Notes: generated from the sequence alone by a model not told the origin. DNA of 64,000 nt from an uncultured Pseudomonadota bacterium (GCA_945952465.1 CAMFIB010000001.1:1302001-1366000), one strand, 5' to 3'. Shown: positions 42,390-52,091, numbered from the stretch's first letter. Numbers and translations are program-made.

Positions 42390-42395
42390 TGGCCA

Positions 42396-44393
42396 ATGCA
42401 AGGAACGAACGTGCTGTTCGGTCAGATTGCCGTTGTCTTCGGCATCGTGATCGCTGGCGTATGGAGCGCCACGCAATGGACAGCAGCGGCGCTGGGCTAC
42501 CAGCTACGCCTGGGTTCGCCCTGGTTCGATTTCCTCGGCACGCCGGTCTATCACCCCTGGCGCCTGTTCGAGTGGTGGTTCTTCTTCGACGCCTACGCGC
42601 CGCATGTATTCGACGTGGGCGGTGCCATTGCCGCAGGCAGCGGCCTGATCGCGGTGGTGGTTGCCATCGGCATGTCGATCTGGCGCTCGCGCCAGTCCAA
42701 GCTGGTCACGACCTACGGCACGGCGCGCTGGGCCAACGCGGAGGACATTCACAAGGCGGGCCTTGACCAGCCTGCAGGCGTGTTCCTCGGCCTGCATCGG
42801 CAGCAGTACCTGCGGCACGAGGGCCCGGAACATGTCCTGACCTTCGCGCCCACGCGCTCAGGCAAGGGCGTGGGCCTGGTGGTGCCAACGCTTCTTTCTT
42901 GGCCAGCGTCTGCCGTCATCCACGACATCAAGGGCGAGAACTGGAGCATCACCGCAGGTTGGCGTTCGCGCTTCTCGCATTGCCTGCTGTTCAATCCGAC
43001 GGACAGCAAGTCGGCGGCCTACAACCCGCTGCTGGAAGTCCGGCGCGGCGCGCATGAGGTGCGCGACGTGCAGAACATCGCGGACATCCTGGTCGATCCC
43101 GATGGCGCGCTGGAGAAGCGCAACCACTGGGAGAAGACTTCGCACGCATTGCTGGTCGGGGCCATTCTGCATGTGCTCTACGCGGGCGAAGACAAGACGC
43201 TGCGCGGTGTCGCCAACTTCCTCAGCGACCCGGCTTGTCCCTTTGAGCTGACGCTGCATCGGATGATGACCACATCGCATCTCGGCGATGGCCCGCATCC
43301 GGTCGTTTCCTCGGCGGCGCGCGAAGTGCTCAACAAATCGGACAACGAACGCTCGGGCGTGTTGTCCACGGCCATGTCGTTCCTCGGCCTCTACCGCGAC
43401 CCGACGGTGGCCGAAGTCACCTCGCGCTGCGACTGGCGCATTGCCGACCTGATCGCGGCCGAGCATCCGGGGTCGCTGTACCTGGTGGTGCCGCCTTCGG
43501 ACATTTCGCGGACGAAGCCGCTGATCCGCCTGATCCTCAACCAGATCGGCCGGCGCCTCACCGAATCACTCGATGGCAGCGACGGCATCGAGCGTCGTCA
43601 CAAGCTGCTGCTGATGCTCGATGAGTTTCCGGCACTCGGACGCCTCGACTTCTTCGAGACGGCGTTGGCCTTCATGGCTGGCTATGGCATCCGCAGCTTC
43701 CTCATCGCGCAGTCGCTCAACCAGATCGACAAAGCCTACGGCCAGAACCATTCGATCCTGGACAACTGCCATGTGCGCGTGACGTTCGCCACCAACGATG
43801 AGCGCACCGCCAAACGGATCTCCGAGACGCTCGGCACTGCGACCGAGCTGCGCGCGCAGCGCAACTACGCGGGCCACCGGCTCGCGCCGTGGCTCGGGCA
43901 CTTGATGGTGTCGCGCCAGGAAACCGCGCGCCCGCTGTTGACGCCGGGCGAAGTCATGCAGCTTCCGCCCGACGAAGCAGTGGTGATGGTGTCCAGCGTG
44001 GCGCCGATCAAGGCCAAGAAGCTGCGCTACTACGCGGACAGCAATTTCAAGCGGCGCGTGTTGCCGCCGCCCGCGCTGGCGAGCGAGCGATACGCCGACG
44101 CGCCGCCATCGCGTCCCGACGACTGGAGCGGACTGGCGATTCCCGCCGCACCGGCCGCGGCGTCCGCTGATGGCCTGGAGAACTTGGGTTCGACCGACGA
44201 CGGTGGTCCGCGCCGTCAGCCCGAGCTTTCCGAAACCGTCGCCTACGACCCCGAGCAGGCCGCACCCGTGGCCGACCTTGGCCTGCTCGATGACGACGAC
44301 ATGCCGCTTCCCCTCCCGCGCCGGTTCGATCCGGCCCTGCAACGCACGGCCCGGCTGGCTTCCCTCGACCCTGACGACGGAATCGACCTATGA
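42396..44393 (+). CDS. traG: TraG: VirD4-type coupling ATPase
   Basis: A 665-aa type IV coupling protein that links the relaxosome to the mating channel. Two N-terminal membrane segments surround residues 10-110. Walker A is FAPTRSGKGVGLVVPTLL (about residue 150) and Walker B is LLMLDEFPALGRLDFFE. SFLIAQSLNQIDKAYG follows. The C-terminal tail is acidic (DLGLLDDDDMPLPLP). GGGAGG at 42383-42388 supports the ATG at 42396. It overlaps the next gene by ATGA. Confidence 0.95.
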   Translation: MQGTNVLFGQIAVVFGIVIAGVWSATQWTAAALGYQLRLGSPWFDFLGTPVYHPWRLFEWWFFFDAYAPHVFDVGGAIAAGSGLIAVVVAIGMSIWRSRQSKLVTTYGTARWANAEDIHKAGLDQPAGVFLGLHRQQYLRHEGPEHVLTFAPTRSGKGVGLVVPTLLSWPASAVIHDIKGENWSITAGWRSRFSHCLLFNPTDSKSAAYNPLLEVRRGAHEVRDVQNIADILVDPDGALEKRNHWEKTSHALLVGAILHVLYAGEDKTLRGVANFLSDPACPFELTLHRMMTTSHLGDGPHPVVSSAAREVLNKSDNERSGVLSTAMSFLGLYRDPTVAEVTSRCDWRIADLIAAEHPGSLYLVVPPSDISRTKPLIRLILNQIGRRLTESLDGSDGIERRHKLLLMLDEFPALGRLDFFETALAFMAGYGIRSFLIAQSLNQIDKAYGQNHSILDNCHVRVTFATNDERTAKRISETLGTATELRAQRNYAGHRLAPWLGHLMVSRQETARPLLTPGEVMQLPPDEAVVMVSSVAPIKAKKLRYYADSNFKRRVLPPPALASERYADAPPSRPDDWSGLAIPAAPAAASADGLENLGSTDDGGPRRQPELSETVAYDPEQAAPVADLGLLDDDDMPLPLPRRFDPALQRTARLASLDPDDGIDL

Positions 44394-44836
44394 CCCAGCA
44401 CCGCCTCAATGTGTTCATTCAGCCGGAGCACAGCAAACGGCTCGACGAACTGGCCGCCACCAAAGGCGTATCGAAGTCCAGCATCGTCGCGGCGGCACTC
44501 GCATCGTGGCTGTCGCCCGATGCCGCCGACCAGCGGGAGGCGGCCATTGCCAAACGGTTGGATCGGCTGTCGCGCCACGCCGAGCGCATGGAGCGCGACC
44601 AGAACATTCAGATCGAGACGCTGGCGCTGTTCATCCGCTACTTCCTCACGGTCAGCACACCCGTGCCCGAAGCACATCAGGACGCCGCTCGCGCCCAGGG
44701 CAAGGCCCGCTTCGAGCAGTTCGTGGAGCAGTTGGGCCGCCACCTGCTGCGTGGGCGCAGTCTGGTGCGCGACGTGGTGGAGGAACTGCATCCCGACCCT
44801 TCGCGCATGGGTGAAGTGCAGGAGCGTACGTCATGA
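44390..44836 (+). CDS. CopG-like ribbon-helix-helix protein of the tra region
   Basis: A 148-aa protein. The N-terminal 45 residues are an RHH domain (HRLNVFIQPEHSKRLDELAATKGVSKSSIVAAALASWL). A coiled-coil-like region follows (AAIAKRLDRLSRHAERMERDQN), with a membrane-like stretch LALFIRYFLTVSTP. It overlaps traG and trbB by ATGA. In Tn4371-type ICEs a gene of this kind always sits between traG and trbB. It is likely a transcriptional or relaxosome accessory protein. Confidence 0.85.
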   Translation: MTQHRLNVFIQPEHSKRLDELAATKGVSKSSIVAAALASWLSPDAADQREAAIAKRLDRLSRHAERMERDQNIQIETLALFIRYFLTVSTPVPEAHQDAARAQGKARFEQFVEQLGRHLLRGRSLVRDVVEELHPDPSRMGEVQERTS

Positions 44837-45849
44837 GTACCACGCCTTCTTCCTTCACCGCCGTTTCGCTAGATCGCCGCATCCAGATGTTGCGCACAGC
44901 GATGGGGCCGCTGATCGCCGCTGCGCTCGAAGACCCGGACGTGGTGGAAATCATGCTCAACCCCGACCGGACGCTCTGGGTGGATCGGCTTTCCACGGGC
45001 CGCGCGCCGATGGGCGTGGAGCTGTCCGAAGCGGACGGTGAACGCATTATTCGGCTCGTGGCGGCCCATGTCGGTGCCGAGGTGCATCGGGGCCAGCCGC
45101 TGTTGACGGCGGAGCTGCCCGAGACGGGCGAACGCTTCGAGGGCATCTTGCCGCCGGCCGCGCCGGGGCCTGCCTTCGCACTGCGCAAGCGCGCCTTTGG
45201 CGTGATCCCGCTGTCGCGCTACATCGAGGATGGAATGATGACCGCCGCGCAGGCGGGCTTGCTGGTGCGTGCAGTGCGCGAGCGCAAGAACATTCTGATC
45301 GCAGGTGGCACTAGCACCGGCAAGACCACGCTCGCCAATGCCTTGCTTTCCGAGATCGCCGCCACCGGCGACCGCGTGCTGGTGCTCGAAGACACGGTGG
45401 AGCTGCAATGCGCGGCCCGCGACCACGTGCCGCTGCGCACACGCGCGGGCGTGGTGTCCATGACCGAGCTGGTGCGCTCGTCCATGCGCCTTCGGCCGGA
45501 TCGCGTGATCGTCGGCGAAGTGCGCGGCGCCGAGGCGCTGGATCTCATCAAGGTGTGGGGCACCGGCCATCCGGGCGGCATCGCCACGATCCACGCCGGC
45601 TCCGCGCTGGGCGCACTGCTGCGCCTGGAGCAACTGATTCTCGAAGTGGCGGTGAACCCGCCCCGTGCGCTGATCGCGGAAGCGGTCAACGTGGTCATCC
45701 ACATCGCCGGGCGCGGACGCAAGCGCCGCATCGAGAGCATCGCTCGCGTCGTCGGCTTCGATGGCGTTGGGTATCACCTGGCGGACGCGCTGGAGGCTCC
45801 ATTCCCGGAGTTGCTGCCGCAGTCCGACTTTTCCCCCCCTGTCCCCTGA
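44833..45849 (+). CDS. trbB: TrbB: VirB11-type traffic ATPase
   Basis: A 338-aa hexameric ATPase of the conjugative type IV secretion system at the inner membrane. Walker A is LIAGGTSTGKTTLANALL (about residue 160), the Asp box is RVLVLEDTVELQ, Walker B RPDRVIVGEVRGAEALD, and the His box TGHPGGIATIHAGSALG. Overlaps the preceding RHH gene by ATGA, and trbC follows after 18 bases. Confidence 0.95.
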   Translation: MSTTPSSFTAVSLDRRIQMLRTAMGPLIAAALEDPDVVEIMLNPDRTLWVDRLSTGRAPMGVELSEADGERIIRLVAAHVGAEVHRGQPLLTAELPETGERFEGILPPAAPGPAFALRKRAFGVIPLSRYIEDGMMTAAQAGLLVRAVRERKNILIAGGTSTGKTTLANALLSEIAATGDRVLVLEDTVELQCAARDHVPLRTRAGVVSMTELVRSSMRLRPDRVIVGEVRGAEALDLIKVWGTGHPGGIATIHAGSALGALLRLEQLILEVAVNPPRALIAEAVNVVIHIAGRGRKRRIESIARVVGFDGVGYHLADALEAPFPELLPQSDFSPPVP

Positions 45850-45867
45850 CCACTCTGGAGAACTGCC

Positions 45868-46251
45868 ATGACGCAGATGATCGTTCCTGCTTTCCGTTTT
45901 TCCGCGTATCCGCTTCCTCGGCCACCGCGGCTGGATAGCCTGGCTCGCCCGGCCATGCAGGGCTTGATGCTCGCGGCGCTGATGCTGCTGCTTGCGGGCG
46001 CGGCTCAGGCCGCCGGTTCGTCGATGCCGTGGGAAGGCCCGCTGCAATCCATCCTGGAGTCGATCCAGGGACCTGTGGCCCGGATCATCGCGGTCATCAT
46101 CATCATTGCCACGGGCCTGGCGCTGGCCTTCGGCGATACCTCGGGCGGCTTCCGCAAGCTGATCCAGATCGTCTTTGGCCTATCGATCGCGTTCGCGGCT
46201 TCGAGCTTCTTCCTGTCGTTCTTCAGCTTCTCCGGTGGGGCCGTCGTATGA
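45868..46251 (+). CDS. trbC: TrbC: VirB2-type conjugative pilin precursor
   Basis: A 127-aa prepilin. A long N-terminal leader ends in LLLAGAAQAAGSSMPW; two hydrophobic helices follow (VARIIAVIIIIATGLALAFG and LIQIVFGLSIAFAASSFFLSFFSF). This is the layout of TrbC/VirB2. TraF (16830) likely trims and cyclises it. It overlaps trbD by ATGA. Confidence 0.92.
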   Translation: MTQMIVPAFRFSAYPLPRPPRLDSLARPAMQGLMLAALMLLLAGAAQAAGSSMPWEGPLQSILESIQGPVARIIAVIIIIATGLALAFGDTSGGFRKLIQIVFGLSIAFAASSFFLSFFSFSGGAVV

Positions 46252-46520
46252 ACGGCCCGCACGATGGGATGCCTGGCTTCGAGGTGCCGCTGCATCGGTC
46301 TTTGACCGAGCCGATTCTGATGGGCGGTGCCCCGCGCACCGTGGCCATCACCAACGGCACCTTGGCCGCTGCCGTGGGCCTGGGCTTGCAGATGTGGATT
46401 CCGGGCGTGGTGCTCTGGATCGTCGGCCATGCGCTGGCGGTCTGGGGCGCTCGTGTCGATCCGCAGTTCATGCAGGTCTTCGCCCGCCACATCAAGCACC
46501 GGCCGCTGCTGGACGTGTGA
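46248..46520 (+). CDS. trbD: TrbD: VirB3-type inner-membrane protein
   Basis: A 90-aa protein with FEVPLHRSLTEPILMGGAPR near the N-terminus, typical of VirB3/TrbD, and one long hydrophobic hairpin (LAAAVGLGLQMWIPGVVLWIVGHALAVWGA). It works with the TrbE ATPase. Overlaps trbC by ATGA; trbE follows after nine bases. Confidence 0.92.
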   Translation: MNGPHDGMPGFEVPLHRSLTEPILMGGAPRTVAITNGTLAAAVGLGLQMWIPGVVLWIVGHALAVWGARVDPQFMQVFARHIKHRPLLDV

Positions 46521-46529
46521 GGTGATGCC

Positions 46530-48968
46530 ATGCTGAACCTTGCCGAATACCGCCAGCGGCCCGCGCTGCTGGCCGACTGGCTACCCTGGGCCGGGCTGAT
46601 CGCGCCCGGAGTCGTGCTGAACAAGGATGGCTCCTTCCAGCGCACTGCGCGCTTTCGGGGGCCAGACCTCGACAGCGCGACACAGGGCGAACTGATTTCC
46701 ACGTCGGCGAGGCTGAACAACGCGCTGCGCCGGCTCGGTTCGGGCTGGGCGCTGTTCATCGAGGCCGAACGGCGAGCTGCTGCCGGCTACCCACACTCGG
46801 ACTTCCCGGAGCCCTTGTCCTGGCTGGTCGATGAAGAACGCCGCGCCGCATTTGAGGACTCGGGCAACCACTTCGAGAGCGGCTACCACCTGACATTGGT
46901 GTACCTGCCGCCGGAGGAAGCCCGCGCTCGTGCGGCCGGAATGCTGTACGAGAACCGTCCGACCGAGGGAGTGGACTGGCGTGAGCGCCTGACCGCCTTC
47001 GTCGCGGAGACGGATCGGATTTTCGACCTGCTCGATGGCGTGATGCCGGAGATTGCGTGGCTCGATGACAGCCAGACGCTGACCTACCTGCACTCGACCA
47101 TTTCCCCACGGCGATACCGCGTGGGCGTGCCGGAAGTGCCATTCCACCTCGACGCGCTGCTGGCCGACGCGCCGCTGATCGGTGGTCTGGCGCCGATGCT
47201 GGGCGACCAGCACCTGCGCGTGGCGACGGTGCGGGGCTTCCCCACCTCGACCTGGCCGGGGATTCTGGACGACCTCAACCGCCTCAGCTTTGGCTATCGC
47301 TGGTCAACCCGGTTCCTTTGCATGGACAAAGCCGATGCGGAAAGAGAGCTTTCTCGCCTGCGCCGCCAATGGTTCGCCAAGCGCAAGAACGTCATCGCGC
47401 TATTGCGCGAAACCATCTTCCAGCAGGAATCCCCGCTGGTCGATACCGACGCTAGCAACAAATCGGCCGATGCCGATGCTGCCTTGCAGGAGCTGGGCAG
47501 CGACCAGGTGGCCTTTGGCTACCTGACGGCAACCGTCATCGTCATGGACGCGGATGCCGCCGTGGCCGACGAGAAGCTGCGCATGGTGGAGCGTGTCATC
47601 CAGGGGCGCGGCTTCGTCACCATTCCCGAAACGCTTAATGCGGTGGATGCGTGGTTGTCATCGATTCCGGGTCATGCCTACGCCAATGTCCGCCAGCCCA
47701 TCGTCTCGACGCTGAACCTGGCGCATCTGGTGCCGGTGTCCGCCGTATGGGCCGGGCCAGAGAAGAACGCGCATCTCGACGGCCCGCCGCTGATCGTGAC
47801 CCGCACCGAGGGCGCGACGCCGTTCCGGCTGGTCACGCACATCGGCGATGTGGGCCACACGCTGGTGGCCGGCCCCACGGGCATGGGCAAATCGGTGCTG
47901 CTCGCCACCTTGGCGATGCAGTTCCGTCGTTATCGCGGATCGCGCGTCTTCGCCTTCGACATGGGGCGCTCGATGCGCGCCACCATCCTGGGCCTGGGCG
48001 GTGAGCACTACGACCTCGGGATGGATGGCGAGATCGCCTTCCAGCCCTTGGCCCGTATCGACCGCGAGGGCTACCGCACTTGGGCGGCCGAATGGATCGA
48101 AGGCCGGCTACGGCATGAAGGCGTCGCGGTTGGCCCTGACGAGAAGGCAGCGATCTGGTCGGCGCTCGGCAGTCTCGCCGGTGCGCCCGTGGAGCAGCGC
48201 ACGATGACAGGGCTTTCCGTCCTGCTGCAATCGAACGCACTGCGGCAGGCCCTCGCGCCCTATGTGCTCGGCGGCGCGCACGGCAAGCTGCTGGATGCCG
48301 ACCATGACCGGCTGGGCATGGCCGACGTGCAGTGCTTCGAGATGGAGGAGCTGATGCACAGCAAGGCCGCCGTCATGGCGGTGCTGCATTACCTCTTTGC
48401 GCGCTTCGACGAACGCTTTGACGGCGCCCCCACGCTGCTGATCCTCGACGAGGCGTGGCTGTTCCTTGACGATCCGGTGTTTGCGGCGCGCATCCGCCAG
48501 TGGCTCAAGACGCTGCGCAAGAAGAACGTCAGCGTCATCTTCGCCACGCAGAGCCTCGCCGACATCAAGGATTCGAGCATCGCGCCGGCCATCATCGAGA
48601 GCTGCGCAAGCCGCATCTTCCTGCCGAACCCGCAGGCGACCGAGCCGCAGATTCGCACGATCTACGAAGGCTTCGGCCTCAACAGCCGCCAGATCGAGAT
48701 TGTCGCCACCGCGCAGCCCAAGCGCGACTACTACTACCAATCGCGTCTCGGCAATCGCCTGTTTGACCTCGACCTGGGCGCCGCGACGCTGGCCTTCGCG
48801 GGTGCTTCCACGCCGCAAGACCAGCGCGACATCGACGCGGTGCTTGCCGCTGCGCATTCCGATTCCTCTCCCTTCGCAGCCGCGTGGCTGCGCCACCGTG
48901 GCCTGCATTGGGCCGCCGACCTGCTGTCCTCGTTCCTGTCCACCCACCCCCAGGAGAACCCATCATGA
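46530..48968 (+). CDS. trbE: TrbE: VirB4-type ATPase
   Basis: An 812-aa ATPase, the largest component of the mating channel. The N-terminal half is the CagE/VirB4 domain; the C-terminal half has Walker A LVAGPTGMGKSVLLATLA (about residue 450) and Walker B LLILDEAWLFLDDPVFAARI, followed by FATQSLADIKDSSIAPAIIE. Full length compared with the family. It overlaps trbJ by ATGA. Confidence 0.95.
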   Translation: MLNLAEYRQRPALLADWLPWAGLIAPGVVLNKDGSFQRTARFRGPDLDSATQGELISTSARLNNALRRLGSGWALFIEAERRAAAGYPHSDFPEPLSWLVDEERRAAFEDSGNHFESGYHLTLVYLPPEEARARAAGMLYENRPTEGVDWRERLTAFVAETDRIFDLLDGVMPEIAWLDDSQTLTYLHSTISPRRYRVGVPEVPFHLDALLADAPLIGGLAPMLGDQHLRVATVRGFPTSTWPGILDDLNRLSFGYRWSTRFLCMDKADAERELSRLRRQWFAKRKNVIALLRETIFQQESPLVDTDASNKSADADAALQELGSDQVAFGYLTATVIVMDADAAVADEKLRMVERVIQGRGFVTIPETLNAVDAWLSSIPGHAYANVRQPIVSTLNLAHLVPVSAVWAGPEKNAHLDGPPLIVTRTEGATPFRLVTHIGDVGHTLVAGPTGMGKSVLLATLAMQFRRYRGSRVFAFDMGRSMRATILGLGGEHYDLGMDGEIAFQPLARIDREGYRTWAAEWIEGRLRHEGVAVGPDEKAAIWSALGSLAGAPVEQRTMTGLSVLLQSNALRQALAPYVLGGAHGKLLDADHDRLGMADVQCFEMEELMHSKAAVMAVLHYLFARFDERFDGAPTLLILDEAWLFLDDPVFAARIRQWLKTLRKKNVSVIFATQSLADIKDSSIAPAIIESCASRIFLPNPQATEPQIRTIYEGFGLNSRQIEIVATAQPKRDYYYQSRLGNRLFDLDLGAATLAFAGASTPQDQRDIDAVLAAAHSDSSPFAAAWLRHRGLHWAADLLSSFLSTHPQENPS

Positions 48969-49693
48969 AAAAGCGTCTTCTCGCCGCCGCCGTCGCGGCC
49001 ATGCTTTGCACCGCTACCGCCGTGCAGGCGCAATGGGTCGTGATCGACCCCACGAACCTCGTGCAGAACACGCTGACCGCGATCCGCACGCTGGAGCAGA
49101 TCAACAACCAGATCAAGCAGCTCCAGAACGAGGCGCAGATGCTCATCAACCAGGCGCGCAACCTGGCCAGCCTGCCGTCCAGCGTGGTGGGCCAGTTGCG
49201 CGCCAATCTGGCGACCACCCAGCGGCTGATCGCGCAAGCCAAGGGCCTGGCCTATGACGTGACGAATCTGGATCGGGAGTTCCAGCGCCTGTATCCCGAG
49301 CAATACGCCGCCACCGTGAGCGGCGACCAGATGTACCGCGATACGCAGGAACGCTGGAAGAACACGCTCAATGGTTTGCAGACCACCATGCAGATGCAGG
49401 CCCAGGCCTCACAGAACCTGAGCGACGACGAAGGCGTGCTGGCCGACCTCGTGGGCAAGAGCCAATCGGCAGTGGGTGCCTTGCAGGCGATGCAGGCCAT
49501 GAACCAGCTCTTGGCCCTGCAAGCCAAGCAGTCCATCCAGACGCAGCGCCTGAGCATCACCCAGGATCGCGCTGCGTCGCTGGAACTGGCACGGCAGGCC
49601 GCTGCTGTGGAGCGTGGCCGCGAGGTGAATCGGCGCTTCCTGGGCGAAGGCACGCCGTACACACCGCAGTCCGTCGATTTCTACGGCCGGTGA
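48965..49693 (+). CDS. trbJ: TrbJ: VirB5-like pilus component
   Basis: A 242-aa periplasmic protein with a cleavable signal (MKKRLLAAAVAAMLCTATAVQA). The mature part begins WVVIDPTNLVQNTLTAIRTLEQINNQIKQL, the TrbJ hallmark, and continues as long amphipathic helices. The C-terminus has a conserved GREVNRRFLG. Localises at the pilus tip in related systems. It overlaps trbE by ATGA and is 11 bases before the next lipoprotein gene. Confidence 0.92.
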   Translation: MKKRLLAAAVAAMLCTATAVQAQWVVIDPTNLVQNTLTAIRTLEQINNQIKQLQNEAQMLINQARNLASLPSSVVGQLRANLATTQRLIAQAKGLAYDVTNLDREFQRLYPEQYAATVSGDQMYRDTQERWKNTLNGLQTTMQMQAQASQNLSDDEGVLADLVGKSQSAVGALQAMQAMNQLLALQAKQSIQTQRLSITQDRAASLELARQAAAVERGREVNRRFLGEGTPYTPQSVDFYGR

Positions 49694-49704
49694 CGGGTGC
49701 TGTC

Positions 49705-50028
49705 ATGACCCGCGTGCCTGCTCTCTGCGGTTTCGTGCTCCTGCTGGCCGGCTGCGGCCAGCAGGAGGGGCCTTCGGTCGATGCGCTCTCGGCAGATCCG
49801 TCGCGGCTGCACTTGCTCAAGGAGCAATGCCGCGCGGGCCAGCTCGACGACGCGTCTTGCGCGCAGGTGGCCCAGGCCGATTTGCGCCGCTTTCTCTCCG
49901 GCAAGACCGGGCCAGATGAGTACCAGACGCTGGCCGATCTGCCGCCGATTCCGCCCAGCTTCGATGAACCCGCAGAGGACAGCAATGCGGTGGCCACGGC
50001 CTCGCCTGTGCAGGAGGACTCGCCATGA
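49705..50028 (+). CDS. small lipoprotein, TrbK/EexN-like entry-exclusion candidate 2
   Basis: A 107-aa lipoprotein with lipobox LAGC (Cys17). The mature part VDALSADPSRLHLLKEQC, second Cys, and RRFLSG matches the lipoprotein at 41951 in the spacing of VD-L-P-RL-C-C-RRF. In RP4 the exclusion lipoprotein TrbK lies between trbJ and trbL, the same place. It has a longer acidic C-terminus. It overlaps trbL by ATGA. Confidence 0.78.
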   Translation: MTRVPALCGFVLLLAGCGQQEGPSVDALSADPSRLHLLKEQCRAGQLDDASCAQVAQADLRRFLSGKTGPDEYQTLADLPPIPPSFDEPAEDSNAVATASPVQEDSP

Positions 50029-51368
50029 ATGACATTTCGGTCATCGACCATTTTCTCGATGTCTTTTCGCGCTACATCGACTCGGGCTTCGGCCTGCTGC
50101 ACGGCGAGGTCGCATTCCTCACGGCCACGCTGATCGTCATCGACATGACGCTCGCCGGGCTGTTCTGGGCGATGGGGCACGCGACCGGCCAGGGCGAGGA
50201 CGTGATTGCCAAGCTGATCCGCAAGGTGCTGTACGTCGGTGCCTTCGCCTACATCATCGGCAACTTCAACATGCTGGCCGGTGTCCTGTTCCGCTCCTTC
50301 GCGGGTCTTGGCCTGACAGCCAGCGGCTCGACCTTGAGCATGGGCAACTTCTTGCAACCAGGTCGATTGGCCAAGGCCGGCATCGACACAGCGGCGCCGA
50401 TCCTCGACCAGATCAGGGAGATGGCGGGCTTCCCCGAGGTGTTCATCCACATCGCGCCCATCGTCGTGCTGTTCCTCGCGTGGCTGGTGGTTATCGTTAG
50501 CTTCTTCGTGCTGGCGGTGCAGCTCTTCGTCACCCTGATCGAGTTCAAACTGACCACGCTGGCGGGCTTCGTGCTGGTGCCGTTTGCCCTCTGGAACAAG
50601 ACAGCGTTTATGGCCGAGAAGGTGCTGGGCAACGTGGTGTCCTCGGGCATCAAGGTGCTGGTGCTCGCCGTCATCGTGGGTATCGGCTCGGGGCTATTCG
50701 CCGAATTCAGGATACCGCCCGGTTCCGAGCCGTCCATCGACCAGGCGCTGGTCATCATGCTGGCCTCGTTGTCCCTGCTGGCCCTGGGCATCTTTGGGCC
50801 GGGCATTGCGACAGGCTTGGTGTCCGGTGGGCCACAGCTCGGCGCGGGCGCGATGGCCGGTGCTGCCATCGGCGCAGCCGGAACCGCCGTGGCGGTCGGT
50901 GCCGCGGCTACCGGCGTCGGAAGCGCAGTGGCGGCCGGGGCACGCATGGCACCCGCCGCCGCCCGCTCGATGGCATCGACCGCCAGCAGCGCCAAGTCGG
51001 CGTACCAGGCGGGCTCCACTTCGGCCGGTGGCGGCCTGAAGGGTGCCGCCGCCGGCGTGGGCAATGTTGCCAAGACCGGCGCGCAGGCGGCCGGGCAGAA
51101 AGTCGCCGATGGGGCGCGGTCGATGAAGGAGCGCATGGCGGCGGCCTTTCGGCCCGATGACGCCGGATCGGCGTCGGGGGGCGGCGCCGCACAGGCCGCA
51201 AGCGAGGCTCCCGCCACAGCCCCATCCACCGAGCAACCCGCCTGGGCCAAGCGCCTGCACCGCAGGCAGCAACTCACCCATGCCGCGACGACCGCCGCCC
51301 ACACGCTGCGCGGCGGCGACGGCGGCAGCTCCAGCCAGGGGCCAAGCCTGCGTGATTCCGATTCCTGA
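50025..51368 (+). CDS. trbL: TrbL: VirB6-type polytopic membrane protein
   Basis: A 447-aa protein with about seven hydrophobic segments in residues 20-270 (for example AHIAP-like VVLFLAWLVVIVSFFVLAVQLFVTL) and an Ala/Gly-rich, then Gln/Pro-rich hydrophilic C-terminus (AAGAAGTAVAVGAAATGVG onward). KLTTLAGFVLVPFALWNKTAFMAEK is the conserved TrbL core. It forms part of the inner-membrane channel. Confidence 0.93.
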   Translation: MNDISVIDHFLDVFSRYIDSGFGLLHGEVAFLTATLIVIDMTLAGLFWAMGHATGQGEDVIAKLIRKVLYVGAFAYIIGNFNMLAGVLFRSFAGLGLTASGSTLSMGNFLQPGRLAKAGIDTAAPILDQIREMAGFPEVFIHIAPIVVLFLAWLVVIVSFFVLAVQLFVTLIEFKLTTLAGFVLVPFALWNKTAFMAEKVLGNVVSSGIKVLVLAVIVGIGSGLFAEFRIPPGSEPSIDQALVIMLASLSLLALGIFGPGIATGLVSGGPQLGAGAMAGAAIGAAGTAVAVGAAATGVGSAVAAGARMAPAAARSMASTASSAKSAYQAGSTSAGGGLKGAAAGVGNVAKTGAQAAGQKVADGARSMKERMAAAFRPDDAGSASGGGAAQAASEAPATAPSTEQPAWAKRLHRRQQLTHAATTAAHTLRGGDGGSSSQGPSLRDSDS

Positions 51369-51386
51369 TCTTGAAGGAGAACTTCC

Positions 51387-52091
51387 ATGCGATTCAAAAG
51401 ACCGCAGGTGCGCTATGCCAACACACCGCAGCCTGCTACCCCGTACCAATCCGCTGCCCAGGCCTGGGACGAGCGCATCGGCTCGGCCCGCGCACAGGCG
51501 AAGAACTGGCGGCTCATGGCCTTCGGCTGCCTCACTTTGGCCGTACTGATGGCCGGTGGCCTGGTCTGGCGTTCCGCGCAGTCCATCGTCACCCCCTACG
51601 TCATCGAGGTGGACAACTCGGGTCAGGTGCGCGCTGTCGGCGAAGCGGCCACGCCGTACCGGCCCAGCGATGCGCAGATTGCTTACCACCTCGGCCGCTT
51701 CATCGGTCTGGTGCGCTCGCTGTCCATCGACCCCATCGTGGTGCGGCAGAACTGGCTCGATGCCTATGACTACACGACCGACAAGGGCGCCGTGGTGCTC
51801 AACGAGTACGCCCGCGTGAACGATCCGTTCGCGCGCATTGGCAAGGAGTCGGTGACGGTGCAGGTCAGCAGCGTGACTCGCGCGAGCGATACGTCGTTCA
51901 ACGTGCGCTGGACGGAGACCCGTTTCGTCAACGGTGCGCTGGACCGCACCGAACGCTGGAACGCTGTCGTGTCCATCGTGCAGCAGACGCCGCGCACCGA
52001 GCAGCGTGTGCGCAAGAACCCCCTGGGCATCTACGTCAACGGGCTGTCGTGGAGCCGCGAACTGGAAGCTAACGAAGGAGCAAAACCATGA
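51387..52091 (+). CDS. trbF: TrbF: VirB8-type assembly factor
   Basis: A 234-aa bitopic membrane protein. One transmembrane helix (LMAFGCLTLAVLMAGGLVW, about residues 47-65) and a periplasmic NTF2-like domain with TPYVIEVDNSGQVRAVGEA and NPLGIYVNGLSWSREL. AAGGAG at 51372-51378 precedes the ATG. It overlaps trbG by ATGA. Confidence 0.93.
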   Translation: MRFKRPQVRYANTPQPATPYQSAAQAWDERIGSARAQAKNWRLMAFGCLTLAVLMAGGLVWRSAQSIVTPYVIEVDNSGQVRAVGEAATPYRPSDAQIAYHLGRFIGLVRSLSIDPIVVRQNWLDAYDYTTDKGAVVLNEYARVNDPFARIGKESVTVQVSSVTRASDTSFNVRWTETRFVNGALDRTERWNAVVSIVQQTPRTEQRVRKNPLGIYVNGLSWSRELEANEGAKP

